Below are positions 23,801-34,281 of a DNA stretch of 64,000 bases, piece by piece. The position numbers and the translations under genes were made by a program. Origin of the DNA: Symsagittifera roscoffensis (lineage: Eukaryota > Xenacoelomorpha > Acoela > Convolutidae); the NCBI RefSeq assembly GCF_963678635.1, contig NC_087069.1:36933959-36997958 (forward strand), in the 5' to 3' direction. The notes beneath the pieces were generated by a model. The model made no database searches, had not been told where the DNA came from, and worked only from the letters and a program-made list of their open reading frames with translations. Within the stretch, counting starts at the first letter, position 1; each line of letters begins with the position of its first letter.

Positions 23801-26800
23801 ACAAAAAACGTTCATTTTATTCATTGGAGGCTAAAAGTTATCCAATTTAAACTTTTTTAGGCACGAGCTTACAGGCTGTACCGACTAATCAGGAAACGTA
23901 TCAAAATTGGTAAATTAAATTGTCTTTTACTATAACAAGCATATTCAATTCTCGCTGCTTTATAAAAAGGACATTTTGAATGGTACACAAACTGACAATT
24001 CTGGGCACAATTTTTCTTTAAAAATTACATACCATTGTCTTCGCTGTGTAAAAGTTTCACGGAGGAAAACAGAAAGTTTGAAATGTGAGAAAAGAAAATG
24101 GAAAAAAGTCACTCCTTTTTAAGCTATGATGAAGTTCAATTCAAGATAAAATGCTGAAAAAATTCGAGTCAGGAAGACGTCTGACGTTAATTAGATGTCG
24201 TACAGGAAATTAAAAAGGGGCACAAATGATGTAGACGATTACGAAACTCTTGCTTAAAACTAGTGGGAAATTTGAAATTACTGGTAGATTAACTGGTAGA
24301 TATATTTGTGTAGAAGAATGAATAAGTGATTGCCACTTAAATAGATCGTGAAGACTTTTTTCAGGTAAAAGTCGTAAAAATTTTTCATGCTCAAATTGAT
24401 TTTTAATTTTCTAATAGTCATTTCAATTCCTTTGTTACAAAACAAGGCAAACTCCACCGTGGAACATCAAAAGAGTGAAGGTCACGAAAAACGTGAAGGA
24501 CCTCTAGTTTCAAAAATGTTTTTCATTTTTATGAGATCTCACCGGATTGAAAAATTACTATTCGATACAGTGTTCTAGAAATCTAACTAAATAAAAAAGT
24601 ACCCACTGATTCATTTTTTAAATGTGTTATTTTGTGTTATTTTTATCAAAAAAATTCAATCATAAACTGATATTGAAAAATAAAGATTCAACTTGAAATA
24701 GTTTTTGCTTCGAAATTCGATGGTTGAAAAATCTTTTCTATCTACTTTTTCGGGTTTTCTTTTCCAACCTTCTGACCATCTGTAGGCTGTTTTTTTTTGT
24801 TTCCTTGAGCTCTTTGACATTTTATTAATCGTCTGTCTGGCATGTTTTTTTTCTTTTTCAAAAGGATACTTTTGACAAGCAATCATTTGGCTTTGGTAAA
24901 TTTTTTGTCTTCAGTTTAAGAATTCCAAACTATCTTGCTGAACAAGGAAATCATTCGAACTATACAAAGTGCATCTATCAAAAAATTGTTAGAAATGTTT
25001 TTCTGATACAAAAAAAATTGTTGGGTTTCCAGTTTTCGAAAAGAACTGTTGTCGATTATGTCTAAGTTTTTTCTGGATGTGGTAAGAAGGTTCTGTGGTA
25101 CTGGCACAGCAACCGACTATCTTTGTTTCAATTAGATATCGTCCCATGAAATGAAAACAGCAGGGATTGCGCAGAGTATTGAGGATTTTCTGTTAAATAG
25201 GATCTTTTGGTTTAGTCGAAAATTTTGTCGTTAATCTTGCAAGATTCGAGTTTCGGATTATCTTCAAAACCATGGAAAATATGCAAACCCAGAGTCAAAA
25301 AGCTTGGCGCTAAAATATATTCCAAAACACCTGTCAAGACAAGGTCGAGATCAAGGTAAAGAGATAAAAGCCAGGCAAAGGTGAAACTTTTTTAGACAAG
25401 AATTAACGCTTTTTCATTCGAAACGTATTGTTAACCTGAGCTCAAATTCAGCAAGATATTTCACCTGTGATCGTTTTTCCGTAAACACTTGGGGATTCGA
25501 AGATTGCCAATATACAACAATTAACGCGCGTTATTTTTCGTGCTAATGACGTGTAAGAGGAGATTTAATCCGTGTCAGAAATCGTTTCACATTGAATTGA
25601 TGCACGCTATGGGATGTATGTAGTAGTTTGCTATAAAATTTCAATTGTTATAAACGTTATAAAAGTTAACACTACTCCATCGACTGTAAAAGGCAGTCGG
25701 AACAGTCAAGGTTTTGCCCTGAGAAGAGCAATCTTGTTCAATTTAATTTTCATTAAACGAATTATCAGCAGCGCAGATAGCACAATGGAACAAAAAGTAA
25801 CTGCCGAACAAAATATATTTCTTTCATTAAAACAATGAATCACATGATCCCCTGTAATTTAGGATTTTTTCTTGTCACTGAGTCTAAAGGTAAAAGTTAG
25901 AGCCCCGAGATATTGTATCCACGGGTCGGTTTAGGGTTTTCTCAAAAAGGTAACTGATTTTCATTTTCACCTTTTTTTCCTGGTCTACTAAACTGATTTT
26001 TTGAGCGCTCCCGGACACTAAGAAAACCCGAATTTGACATTTTGTGAGCCACCGGAAAGTTTTTTTTCAAAAAATCCGTTGTTGGTCACATTTTGGAAAC
26101 TTTAAACTGAAAAATTGTCGGCGCGCGCTACCCTTCAAAATAAGTAAATATTGGCGCCAATTGTGGTTTTAGAAAAATTTCAGCGTTGATCGGCCAAAAA
26201 TGGATGCCATGGTTGAAGTTCCACCTTCAATTATTGTTTTTCTGTATTTTTCCAGAGATCGCTATTTTCAGCGCTAATTCATGTCTTATTCATTTTTTTT
26301 TGCATAGTTATACCTGCGATATTTTAGAACTAATTCTGTAATTATTCTGTGGAAAATCAGCGCTAAAACATAAAAAGTTTTAACTCATTCTAGTATTTTT
26401 TAAATAAGAGTGTGAGTTACAAAAACCTTAACTTGTAAATCTAAGGCTACATGGCGCAGATGTAGCATAAATGTCTAATAGGTTGATGGTTGTTAGAACT
26501 CCAGTAGTTCATATTATTTGCTCATTTTGATAGGTTTTTTATTGCTGTTTCATCGCTGAGAAATAGTCAAATCAGCAATAATTTATTGATAAAATTTGCT
26601 GTTGATGCAATGAAAATCGATAATCATCAATGGTGATTGCTGTTTTTTTCACTGCTTTATCGCTAACTTTCAATGTGAACTCTCTCCGGGTGTCTTAAAA
26701 TAATACCACAGGGGGACTCTTCGGTTGGTGAGGCGGTCGTATCCCTGAGGGGGGGGGGGGGTTTGGGCTTGAATCCATCATCTCGATGAAATTTTGTTTG

Positions 26801-29800
26801 CATATACTTTGTTTGCTTGAGGATACCCAAAAGGACCTAAATCAGGGGCATTTCGAGGTTTGCTGTTTTTTGCAACAAATCTTCTTTTTCTACCCGTTCT
26901 GACATTTGAATCAAAACAAGCTCTGTCAAGAAAGCAGCTTGCCTTAAACGAGTAAAAGTGTGTTTATGAACCCTGAGGGCTGCCGTTTGATAATGCTCGG
27001 ACGCAATTTTTGCGAACAGATTGTCCTTTCAGGTCATGGACAGTGCTTGAGATCAAATTACTACCCGAACCATCACTTTTGTCGAGACATTTTCTTCCTC
27101 ATAAACTTCGCATCAACACGGGTGTCAATGACTCTTTCATTGTAGAAACCTGATATCTCGGGCATATTTTCGAAACTCAATCGGAAACACTTTCGTTGTC
27201 CATGATAACTTCGACTTACGATCCTGCTGCTATGAATCATTGCTGAAGCCCACAACGTCGAAGTTTCAGCTTGATTATCTGCTGTATAATTGACTTTGGA
27301 TCTTCTCCGCGTTTTTACTTGCTTTTTAGTTTCGGTTGTTTGCAATAAATGGTTGATTGGCGTACATTGAATTTTTTGGCTTTTTTACTGAGAAGCTTCT
27401 GTTTTATTCCTCGGAAAAGTTTCGAAATTTCTGCGCTCTGCTCATATCTCTTTGTTGTTCTTCGTCGATCGGTGCACTCGCTTTTGTTTTCAACCATTTT
27501 TTTTGGCTGACGACAAAGCGTTTGCTTCCCTTTGCTTTGTGTTGGTGATATAATCTGTCAATTACTGTTCAGACATTTTTTCATCAAAACTCCTTAGGAT
27601 TGGTGTTTAATCTAAATTGCACGATCTTTTGGTGTCACGATAATATGCCAGGTTTAGTTCGAGTCAGACTTTGAAACGTCGCCAAAGGAATTAGTCGCGG
27701 AGAAAAAGCTTGAAGAATTGTGTCAATTTCAGCACCTCCCACCTAGCTTGAAAAAAAATTTGTGCTGCTGTTAAATAGTGCCTATTTGCACCAGCGGATA
27801 TAGGGGGCGGAAGCCCCCCCCTCTCAGGGATTCGACCTCCTGTCGACCCAAAGGGTTCCCCTTTGTACTATTTTGATATATTCCTTTTTTGGTGACTGAC
27901 CTTAAAACTATTCTAAAGGCGCCTTTGGCGCCAATATTCTAACTTTGAGGGGCGAGCGCGCGCCAAAAAAACGCAATTTTTTGGTAACCATTTTGCAAAA
28001 AATGCTTGAAGACGCCTTTTTTGGCCTGTTTTTTTTTCAAATTTTTGCCTGCGGCGCAGAAAATCTGGTCAAAATGCGGTATTTTAATGATTTATGAGAG
28101 CTCAGAAAATCAATTTGGTCGACCGACCTAAAAAAAAAGGTCGAACAAATTTTTCGAAGTTTTTTGAAAATCCGCCCCCTCCCCCGAGAAAATCCTAGAT
28201 CCGTCCCTGCTTATGTGTAAGATTCTTGTGTGTAGTTGCTAATGTGTTAGACTGCTTCTATACAGTAGCAGATCTACGATTTTCATGAGAGGGAAAGGGT
28301 AGACCAAATTGATTTTCCGAGCGCTCCCAGAACTGTCTTCTTGGCAAAAAATTTTGCGCCGGGGGCAATTTTTTGAAAAAACAGATCAAAAATTCCGTTT
28401 GTGGCCCCCTTTTTGTAAAATGTTGACCAAAAAAGTCGGCTTGCTCTCCCCTTTAAAATAAGCACATATTGTAGCTGAAGGTACATTTAAAAAAACTTTT
28501 AGGGTTGGTCGGTCAAAACTGGATGTCTTAACATAAATAATATCAAAGGGGGACCCTTTAGTTTGTGAGGGGTTCGAATCCCTGAGGCGGGAGGGGCGTC
28601 CGCCCCGCCTGTAAAATCCGCTCCTGCTTATCTGTAATATAGATGGCGATTATTTAGGGAACCAAATCGGAACAAACGACAGGAAACAAAGCTACAGAAT
28701 GGAAAAGTTGTAAGTAGTTATAAACGACATGTTGCTGTTTTCTGAAGATATTCCCCGGTTAATAATCCGTTTAGAAGTTGATAATTCAAAATTGGTTAAT
28801 AAGCTACCAAAAAAGTGGCTGTTCGCCACCAATGATTATTCATCTTCAATAATGTTTTTTTTACTAAATTGGGTACGATTAAAAAATTTCGAGCAAGTTG
28901 TATGAAAAATATCTAAATCGGAATTTCTTTAATTTTAGAACGACAGTAACCAATTTGCTCCAGAAACCCAACAGAACCATTCTTCCTCGAGGTATGTTGC
29001 CCAATGAACAAATTTGTCAAAATCAAACATCAGTTTTATGTTGTTCTTCTTGAACAGACAAGAAACTGTTCAAAAATTAAAAAAGTTTTAAAGAAGAATT
29101 TCTGACGTCTTTTCCTATTGATTAAAACAGTATGCGTTATTCCAGCCTAAAACACAAACACTAAACATTCTGATTTGATTATAACCTTAAAATCTAACAC
29201 AAACTAAATTTTACAGAATTCCTGAACCCCTTTTACAGCTTTCATTTAGAAGCCATGGTGGTGACGAGAGCGGATACCTTCAGAGACTGAATGAAGACGG
29301 ATCCCAAGATATCGAGATCTTCAGGCCTGGCAAGGGGGAGTCGTTCGGATTCTACGTCTTCCGGGAGCCCACTCCTGCGATTCAAACAAACAGGGACAGA
29401 GGCGATGGCTTCAGCGACATCGAAAGAAGTGGGCAGAAAATTTAAGCTCTTTTCAAGATGATGGCTCAAAATTTTCAGTTTCTCCCCAAAACTTAAATTT
29501 TTATTTTAGGAGTGTTATATGACGTAAAATATCTTTTATTATAATATGTAGAGCACGATTCTTTTTTGACGCCAGATACTACTTTTACGACAGGATGATT
29601 ATGAGATCTTGGTCAAAATGTCTGGGATTTGAAAACTTGCTGGATGTTGAAAATGGCGGAGAATCTATGCTACCACTATGATGAATCCATGTTACTAACA
29701 ATTCTGAACCGCACTCAAATTTTTGAAAAAAAAACAAGCCAAAAAATAGCGTTTTTTTGCGCGCTCTTTCACTCGAAAGTTAGCTTATATGTGTGCCAAT

Positions 29801-30432
29801 GGCGCCTTCAGACAATTTTAGGGTTCGTTGAGCAACATAAGTACCAAAGGGGGCCTTTTGACGGCCAGTTGGCCAAATCATCCATCCCCCATATCCGCTA
29901 ATGTACACGCTAGTTCTCACAGTATATTTTGCAAAATCAAAAAAATTTCAAAAATGAAAAACAACAAATGAAATTATGCTGTTTGAGTAAACGAAGTCTA
30001 GAGCACTGTGGCGCTCTGGTAGTGATGTTGCGCAGCAAAGTTATGATTGCGGGTTCAAATCGCACGTGCGCTGCAATTTGCATGGTGAGCTCTTGAAAGT
30101 GAGTCATAGCGTAATGGGCGCTGATTATGCGTAATGGGCGCTCTTGTCCGCCTACATAATTAACGTCCGGGTCAGGCCTCCGGCTGGTTGAATTTAAAGT
30201 TTTTGGCTTTAACTTCGTATAACTTTCAGGAAGAAGCGGTCTGTTTGTGTCCAGACTGAAAGACAACAGGTTCCAGGGACTCCTCAATGTGGGCGATGAA
30301 GTAGTAAGTGTGAATGGACACTCTGTCAGAGACTTGACACTAGATGAGGTGGAAGACATGATCATGGCCAGTGCACACTCTGTCACTATGACCACAATTC
30401 CATATTTGGTGTCCATACAAAACAACTCATGA
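14830..30432 (+). CDS. Low-complexity protein with C-terminal PDZ domain (multi-exon)
   Basis: Exons with matching phases: 14830-14985, 16536-16746, 17187-17280, 17415-17459, 17521-17574, 20372-20547, 23010-23165, 23457-23789, 23861-23909, 28939-28991, 29217-29428, 30230-30432. The start MHSFSAAHVPMAHLGHHNEN is the first ATG of an open exon; the stop is at 30430. The first ~400 residues are His/Asn/Ser/Gln/Pro rich, with a VGIQTDF motif in the exon at 20372. The last two exons make one PDZ domain: GKGESFGFYV, then SGLFVSRL, LLNVGDEVVSVNG and LDEVEDMI. It most resembles the Par-6 PDZ (GLF-SRL, ..VNDEV..VNG, ..SH/AH-V tail), but no PB1 or CRIB is visible. PDZ domains bind C-terminal peptides, so a membrane or junction scaffold is inferred. 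One phase mismatch (TG| at 23909 to phase 0 at 28939) means an exon is missing or exon 23861-23909 ends earlier. Exon ends at 17574 and 23009 are less certain. Confidence 0.8.
17460..17520 (+). other. 61-nt mini-intron in the PDZ gene
   Basis: Reading straight through gives a stop at 17590 in the wrong phase for the next exon. Removing 17460-17520 (AG|GTTTGA ... CACTTCAG|G) restores a Gln-rich frame DQQFQPQHTNGK and a phase that fits the exon at 20372. Confidence 0.5.
18225..18545 (+). repeat. Intronic duplicated block, left copy
   Basis: Similar to 19545-19885, offset about 1330 bp. Shared phrases include CAACGAGA.AAACGTTGATTC, GTCATATGACCTA and TAGCTAATGG.AGAACGAG. Both lie in the intron between exons at 17521 and 20372. 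Confidence 0.7.
19545..19892 (+). repeat. Intronic duplicated block, right copy, with 22-bp tandem repeat
   Basis: Partner of 18225-18545. From 19801 to 19892 it also carries about four imperfect copies of CAAATATTTAAGAAAATCCC plus TG. Confidence 0.7.
21000..21330 (+). repeat. Dispersed intronic repeat (copies near 19130 and 25530)
   Basis: Phrases such as AAATCGTT, TTGATGCA and AAGGCAGTCGGA recur in order at 19130-19290 (first part only), 21000-21330 and 25490-25740. All are diverged and lie within introns of the PDZ gene. Confidence 0.45.
21855..22515. mobile_element. Second foldback element with nested Tc1/mariner-like inverted repeats
   Basis: The outer arms (about 21855-22006 and 22361-22515) are diverged inverted copies: GTTATTGAATT, GATATAA.TCA and TTGTTCACGC in mirror order. 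Inside, CTATCGTGCGTATTTAAGAC followed by AACCGGATAAAA at 22009 mirrors 22321-22358. TA flanks the inner repeat on both sides (22007-22008, 22359-22360). The inner terminus shares the ATTTAA..AACC.GA.AAAA core with the element at 11593. It lies in the intron before the exon at 23010. Confidence 0.7.
25244..25355 (+). CDS. Candidate extra exon of the PDZ gene
   Basis: Open in one frame (IRVSDYLQNHGKYANPESKS, then LALKYIPKHLSRQGRDQ) and followed by a good donor CAAG|GTAAAG. The acceptor TCTTGCAAG is acceptable. Its phases (0 in, 1 out) do not by themselves solve the mismatch between the exons at 23861 and 28939, so it is only a candidate. Confidence 0.25.
25919..26780 (+). mobile_element. hAT-type MITE copy, split by a ~480-bp insertion
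   Basis: The 5' part (about 25919-26212) and 3' part (about 26694-26780) match the other MITE copies on either side of unrelated sequence. The internal GGCGCGCGCTACCC and TATTGGCGCCAA motifs are present. A run of 13 G near 26749 lies in the 3' part. Confidence 0.6.
26900..27560 (-). pseudogene. Degraded Tc1/mariner-like transposase
   Basis: Minus-strand frames include a helix-turn-helix-like stretch (YEQSAEISKLFRGIKQKLLS, then KKAKKFNVRQSTIY), a middle part ending PEISGFYNERVIDTRVDAKF and then MRKKMSRQK. A different frame immediately after gives VMVRVV-, resembling the VMVW segment that follows FY and KF motifs in Tc1/mariner transposases. Several frameshifts and stops break it. I infer the family from motif order; the catalytic DDE/D triad is not clear. 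Confidence 0.4.
27792..28209 (-). mobile_element. hAT-type MITE copy, reverse orientation
   Basis: Ends CAGCGGATATAGG (left) and GATCCGTCCCTG (right) are the 3' and 5' termini of the family. Internally it has GGCGCCTTTGGCGCC and GCGCGCGCC. No 8-bp target duplication is evident. Confidence 0.75.
28263..28626 (+). mobile_element. hAT-type MITE copy
   Basis: Starts CAGTAGCAGATCTACG and ends AAATCCGCTCCTG. Contains GGTTCGAATCCCTGAGGCG near its 3' end. It lies 53 bp from the reverse copy at 27792-28209. Flanking 8-mers CTTCTATA and CTTATCTG match poorly. Confidence 0.75.
29695..29902 (+). mobile_element. hAT-type MITE, 5'-truncated
   Basis: Begins at the internal CAAATTTTTGAAAAA segment and keeps GCGCGCTC, GTGCCAATGGCGCC and a 3' end CCCCCATATCCGCTA. 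Lies in the last intron of the PDZ gene. Confidence 0.65.
30003..30072 (+). repeat. tRNA-like relic in the last PDZ-gene intron
   Basis: GTGGCGCTCTGGTAGTG resembles box A, and GCGGGTTCAAATCGC resembles box B with a TGCG/CGCA stem. GCAC and GTGC can pair at the ends, and GCAA/TTGC can make an anticodon-like stem with an eight-base loop. Likely a tRNA pseudogene or SINE head rather than a functional tRNA. Confidence 0.4.
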
Positions 30433-30476
30433 GTTCAGTTCTATTAATTATTTGTTTCTGTTAATTTTTCTATGAA

Positions 30477-30482
30477 ATTAAA
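30477..30482 (+). terminator. Probable PDZ-gene poly(A) signal ATTAAA
   Basis: Common variant hexamer 45 bp after the stop codon. No AATAAA is seen nearby on the plus strand. Confidence 0.4.
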
Positions 30483-30492
30483 ATTGTACAAG

Positions 30493-30498
30493 TTTATT
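30493..30498 (-). terminator. Poly(A) signal AATAAA of the convergent minus-strand gene
   Basis: TTTATT on the plus strand, 135 bp past the minus-strand stop at 30633. The two convergent genes would therefore have overlapping or abutting 3' ends. Confidence 0.45.
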
Positions 30499-30632
30499 TT
30501 TATATCTGAGGCTCACACGCATTTCAAGTGTATTTTGTTAGTTAATCAAGATCATTTTTTTGTTCACGTTTTAAAAATAAGTTTTGGTTCTATCCAGTTT
30601 TGTCAGTGATCGGAATTACAGAGGGAGCAATC

Positions 30633-32911
30633 TTAATAATTTATACTTATACCACTTGATTCAATACTACTGATATTGTCTTGGTCTAAAGATGGCCCAA
30701 AGCGCATTCTCTTTTTTGCTATTTGACGAATTGACCTTGTTAGCAGAAGTCTTGTTGAGAAGGAAAGACGGAGAAGGTTTGAATATTGAACCCGATATTT
30801 TTTCAAAAAATTTCTTGAAAAGAATCGAAAAAAAAACAAATAATTCAAAAACTCATTAGCCATAAACTGAGCTTTATCAGACGGTCTACGAGATTGACGC
30901 CCATGAGATACCAGTTCAACTGGAGCTGAAGTTTCTTGGACTAGTTTCTCAAACTCATGTTTATCACAGAGAGTCAGCAAAGGCAAGTGACAATTAAACC
31001 CCAAAAAAGACAAAGATGCATAGACCCCATGTTAATTTTGAGGGAGGCACAAAAACGCGACTTTTTGGTCAAAATTTCCAAAACTGGTTGTAACTGTTGT
31101 TTTCATAAAAATTTAAACCATTTGGTACGTTTTATAGGCAGTTAGTCAATTTTAGAACTTTTAATGGCACGTAACAAAACTTTTCGATTTTTTCTCCGTA
31201 ATTTGAAACGTAGGAGAAAAATAACTATAAAAAATCGATGTAATTGTTTTTGAAATTGATTTGAATTGATTTTTTTAGCTCAAATTAAAATTTAAATTGA
31301 TTTAAAATTGGTTGGGAACGGTCTTTTTTAGCGTTGATTTTAGATCAACTTAAATCGAATTAAAGTTGATTCTAATCAATTTGAATTTTTCTTTTTAATC
31401 GAGGTCATTACGAGGTCAAACTTTACACTGGATACGCGCACAATTTGATAATTGTAAGTCTCTGGAATCCTTTAAAAATGTTGAAATTGAATGAACGATG
31501 AAAAAAACGAAAGAAAAAAGGATCAAAGAGAGCATCCTTGTGGCGAAATCTGTTTGTAAGTCACAAATTACACAACTTGGCTATGTAATGGTACTTTTTC
31601 AAAACTTAAATTTATCTCAATTTGATCTGCTTATTTTTTCATGCTAAAATTGATCTCAGGGCTCTTTTTTCTACTTCACTTCCACATTTCAAATGTATGA
31701 TTTTGTAGTGTTTTTACTTTCTGAATAAGCTAAACGAGTGATGCTTACGATAGAAAGTATGAAATTTTTCTGCAACAGTTAGTTTTGTAGAATGCCGAAT
31801 TTCATTGCTTTTTTCACTACGGTAAAACTGTTTTTTTTTCTTCAAATTTTGGGGAGGCGAGTAGAAATGAGCCTAAAAATGTTCACAGTAGTTACGTTGC
31901 TCCAGATGCAGAAATTCAGTGCCCTACGATAAAGCTACAATAGATTTTTTGATCTGAAATTAAATTAAGAATCACATTTTCACACTGACATGTTTTTTTG
32001 CAGCTAGAAAGGTAGAAAATCTAAAGTAATTAATATCAGGAAAAACCAAGAGGAAAACCGGAAAAGATCCATTGAACTAATGTTTTAATGTCAATTGGGT
32101 TCAAACCAATCAAATTTTAGCTTTGCTTGCCGCGGCTAATCTTGATATGCCAAAAATACTAATCATAAATTTCTCATACTATTGTAATTGCTGGACAAGC
32201 ACTTTTGGGCAGAGTGAAAATTACGATCTACTTTTTTTTAAAAAACCCGAAAATTGTTCATAATCAATCAGTTCTTTACTCAAGCAAATTTTTTCCAATA
32301 AAAAAGAAAATTTTGGTATAAGTTCCTCCCCAAAACCTATTTTTAACGTTGTCACAAAAAATCAAAAAATATGCAATGTGGTCAAACTAACTATTTACGC
32401 TTGCGATTAGCATGCGTTATAAAATTTGAATCTAGACTCTCTATTTAGGCCTTTTTTGGGTTAACAACTTTTTTAACAGCATCACTTGAATCACTTGTAT
32501 CTTGGTTCATAATGAATTCAAATTTCTATGAATTCGCCGCCAATTTAGCCTGGAGGTAACGAATATGCCTGGGACGGCAAAGGTACTGGGACCTGTCCAG
32601 GACCTGTTTTTTCCAGGACTTGTTTTCTGACCAGGACCTTTTTTTCCAAACGGGAAATATTCTGTTTCAAATAAAATTGTCGGCCAATTATTTGTCTGCT
32701 CATCTGTTGTCGGCTTAGTTGTCATATCTCGAAATTGCTTTTTTTGCTGCCCGCATTTTTGTGCAGTATTGTTTTTAGTAGTTGATGTACTCCTACATTT
32801 TGTAATTTTACTTACCTTGACTTCGTATTTCTTTCTTTGTCTTTTTTTGTTTCGGTTTGATGAAAAGTCCTCGGCCAAATTATTTCGGCCTTTTTTTATC
32901 GGCGTAGTGAC
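30633..32911 (-). CDS. Minus-strand gene of unknown function, 3' exons
   Basis: Three exons fit in phase on the minus strand. 32911-32816 (CAG|GTC ... AAG|GTAAGT, phase 0 both ends) encodes VTTPIKKGRNNLAEDFSSNR, then NKKRQRKKYEVK. 30953-30853 encodes FEKLVQETSAPVELVSHGRQ, then SRRPSDKAQFMAN. The last, about 30750-30633, has a pyrimidine-rich acceptor and encodes a tail SIRQIAKKRMRFGPSLDQDN, then ISSIESSGISINY and stop. The Lys/Arg-rich segment could be a nuclear localisation signal, but I recognise no domain. Upstream exons must lie at higher coordinates and were not found. The acceptor of the middle exon (ACATGAG) is weak. Confidence 0.5.
31230..31400. repeat. Degenerate AAATTGATTT/AAATCGATT-rich tract
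   Basis: Runs of imperfect TTAAATTGATTT-type words, like the interior of the element at 59273-60033. Lies in an intron of the minus-strand gene. The rest of 31400-32800 shows nothing notable. Confidence 0.5.
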
Positions 32912-33054
32912 CTGATTTTGGGTTGTTTCAAGAAAAACACAAGTTAACCCTTCCCTTCTCCCTATTCATGTTTGTTGTATGTTTACCAATCGGTTTGTTC
33001 AATTTTTTTTTTCTTTATGGAAAAATATCTCCAATTTAATTGGAAAAATTTTAG

Positions 33055-34281
33055 TTTTTCCTAGAAACTTCCACCGAGTTTCAAAAAAGTGTATCTATTG
33101 AAAGACCATCTACTCGCTTGTGTCTTTGAACATTCCCCTAGAGTCTGTTTTCACACGAGCCTTCGAAAAAGTCTGTGGGAGAAGATTTGAGCCATATTTT
33201 TGATTTTTTTTCGTTTTTCAAAAAATACTACTTTTCTCAAATCCGAGTTTTTGGTTTCAATGAATAGAACGGTTTCGCAAGCTTCCTACACGAGCGTTTC
33301 AGCTCACATTATTTGTACACATAAAGATAAGGCCCTCGGAATACTCAAAGTTTTGATTACTCTGCCATATTTGAGATTTTGGGTTCATTTCAAAGAGCAG
33401 GTTGGAGGAAGCTCAGTTTTTTACATGCCACTACTCCTAAATTTTTCTGACATCAAAAAATATGGCCCTCGTAAAAGTCATAATTTTGATTTTTTAATGA
33501 TTTTTTGAAAATTTTTAACGTTTTTTGATAACTTCTTTTCGAATCTGAGATTTGGGGTTCAATCGAAATCACAGGTTGAGTAAATCATTTCTGCATAAGC
33601 GGCTACGCGCTATTTTTTCTCACAAAAATATATTTTGCGCTTTTTTTGCCAATCATCCTGCCTAATCTGATCTCATAGGTCTAAAATAAACAACAAGTTG
33701 TTGAAAGCTTAACTTTATAACTGATTATGCCCAGTTAGTTTAAGAAAACTTTAAGTAACTTTGACAGTTTTGGAACTTTTTTGACTTTGAGCGGAAACTA
33801 GCCTGCCAATTCTCAGGTTTTCTTCAATCGAGAAACTCGGTTTTAAGACTTTTTTTTCTCCTTGAGAGGCCACAACCTGCTCATTGCAGAAACAATTCAT
33901 GGAAGTTGGAATTCTTTTGACTGTTTTTCGAAAAACTTTGGCCGATTTTTAGAAACTTTTTGATTTTTATTAAAATTTACTCAATCAAATCTGAGCTGAA
34001 AAGTTCAACTGAAAGAACCGGTTGTGATAATCTTTCCTGCAGATGCGCCGGCTCCTTAGTTTCTTGGTAAGAGAAATGTTATTGATTATCTCAAATTGTT
34101 TCACTCTTCTCACTAACTTTATTTGAGAAACAACTAAGGTTTTGGGCAAAGTCCATTTTTTTTAAATCACATATTTCGTGCCGCATTAGTATAGAAAATT
34201 CATTCAATGTCAAAAAATACCTCCAAATTTATCTGGTTTCCTAGTTGTTTTTAATCTAGACATCTACATCTAATTTTTTTT
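33055..34281 (+). repeat. Dispersed repeat built of ~170-bp subunits, copy 3
   Basis: Matches 13080-14325 in order of phrases (TTTCAAAA.AG.GTAT, ATTTGAGCCATATTTTTG, GGCCCTCGGAA, CAATTCTCAGGTT, ACCTCCAAATTTATCTGG). Its 3' tail runs into the 2.7-kb duplication at 34282. Confidence 0.75.

Noticed and set aside
29937-30425. 162-codon minus-strand frame
   Set aside because: Antisense to the last PDZ exon and the tRNA-like relic.
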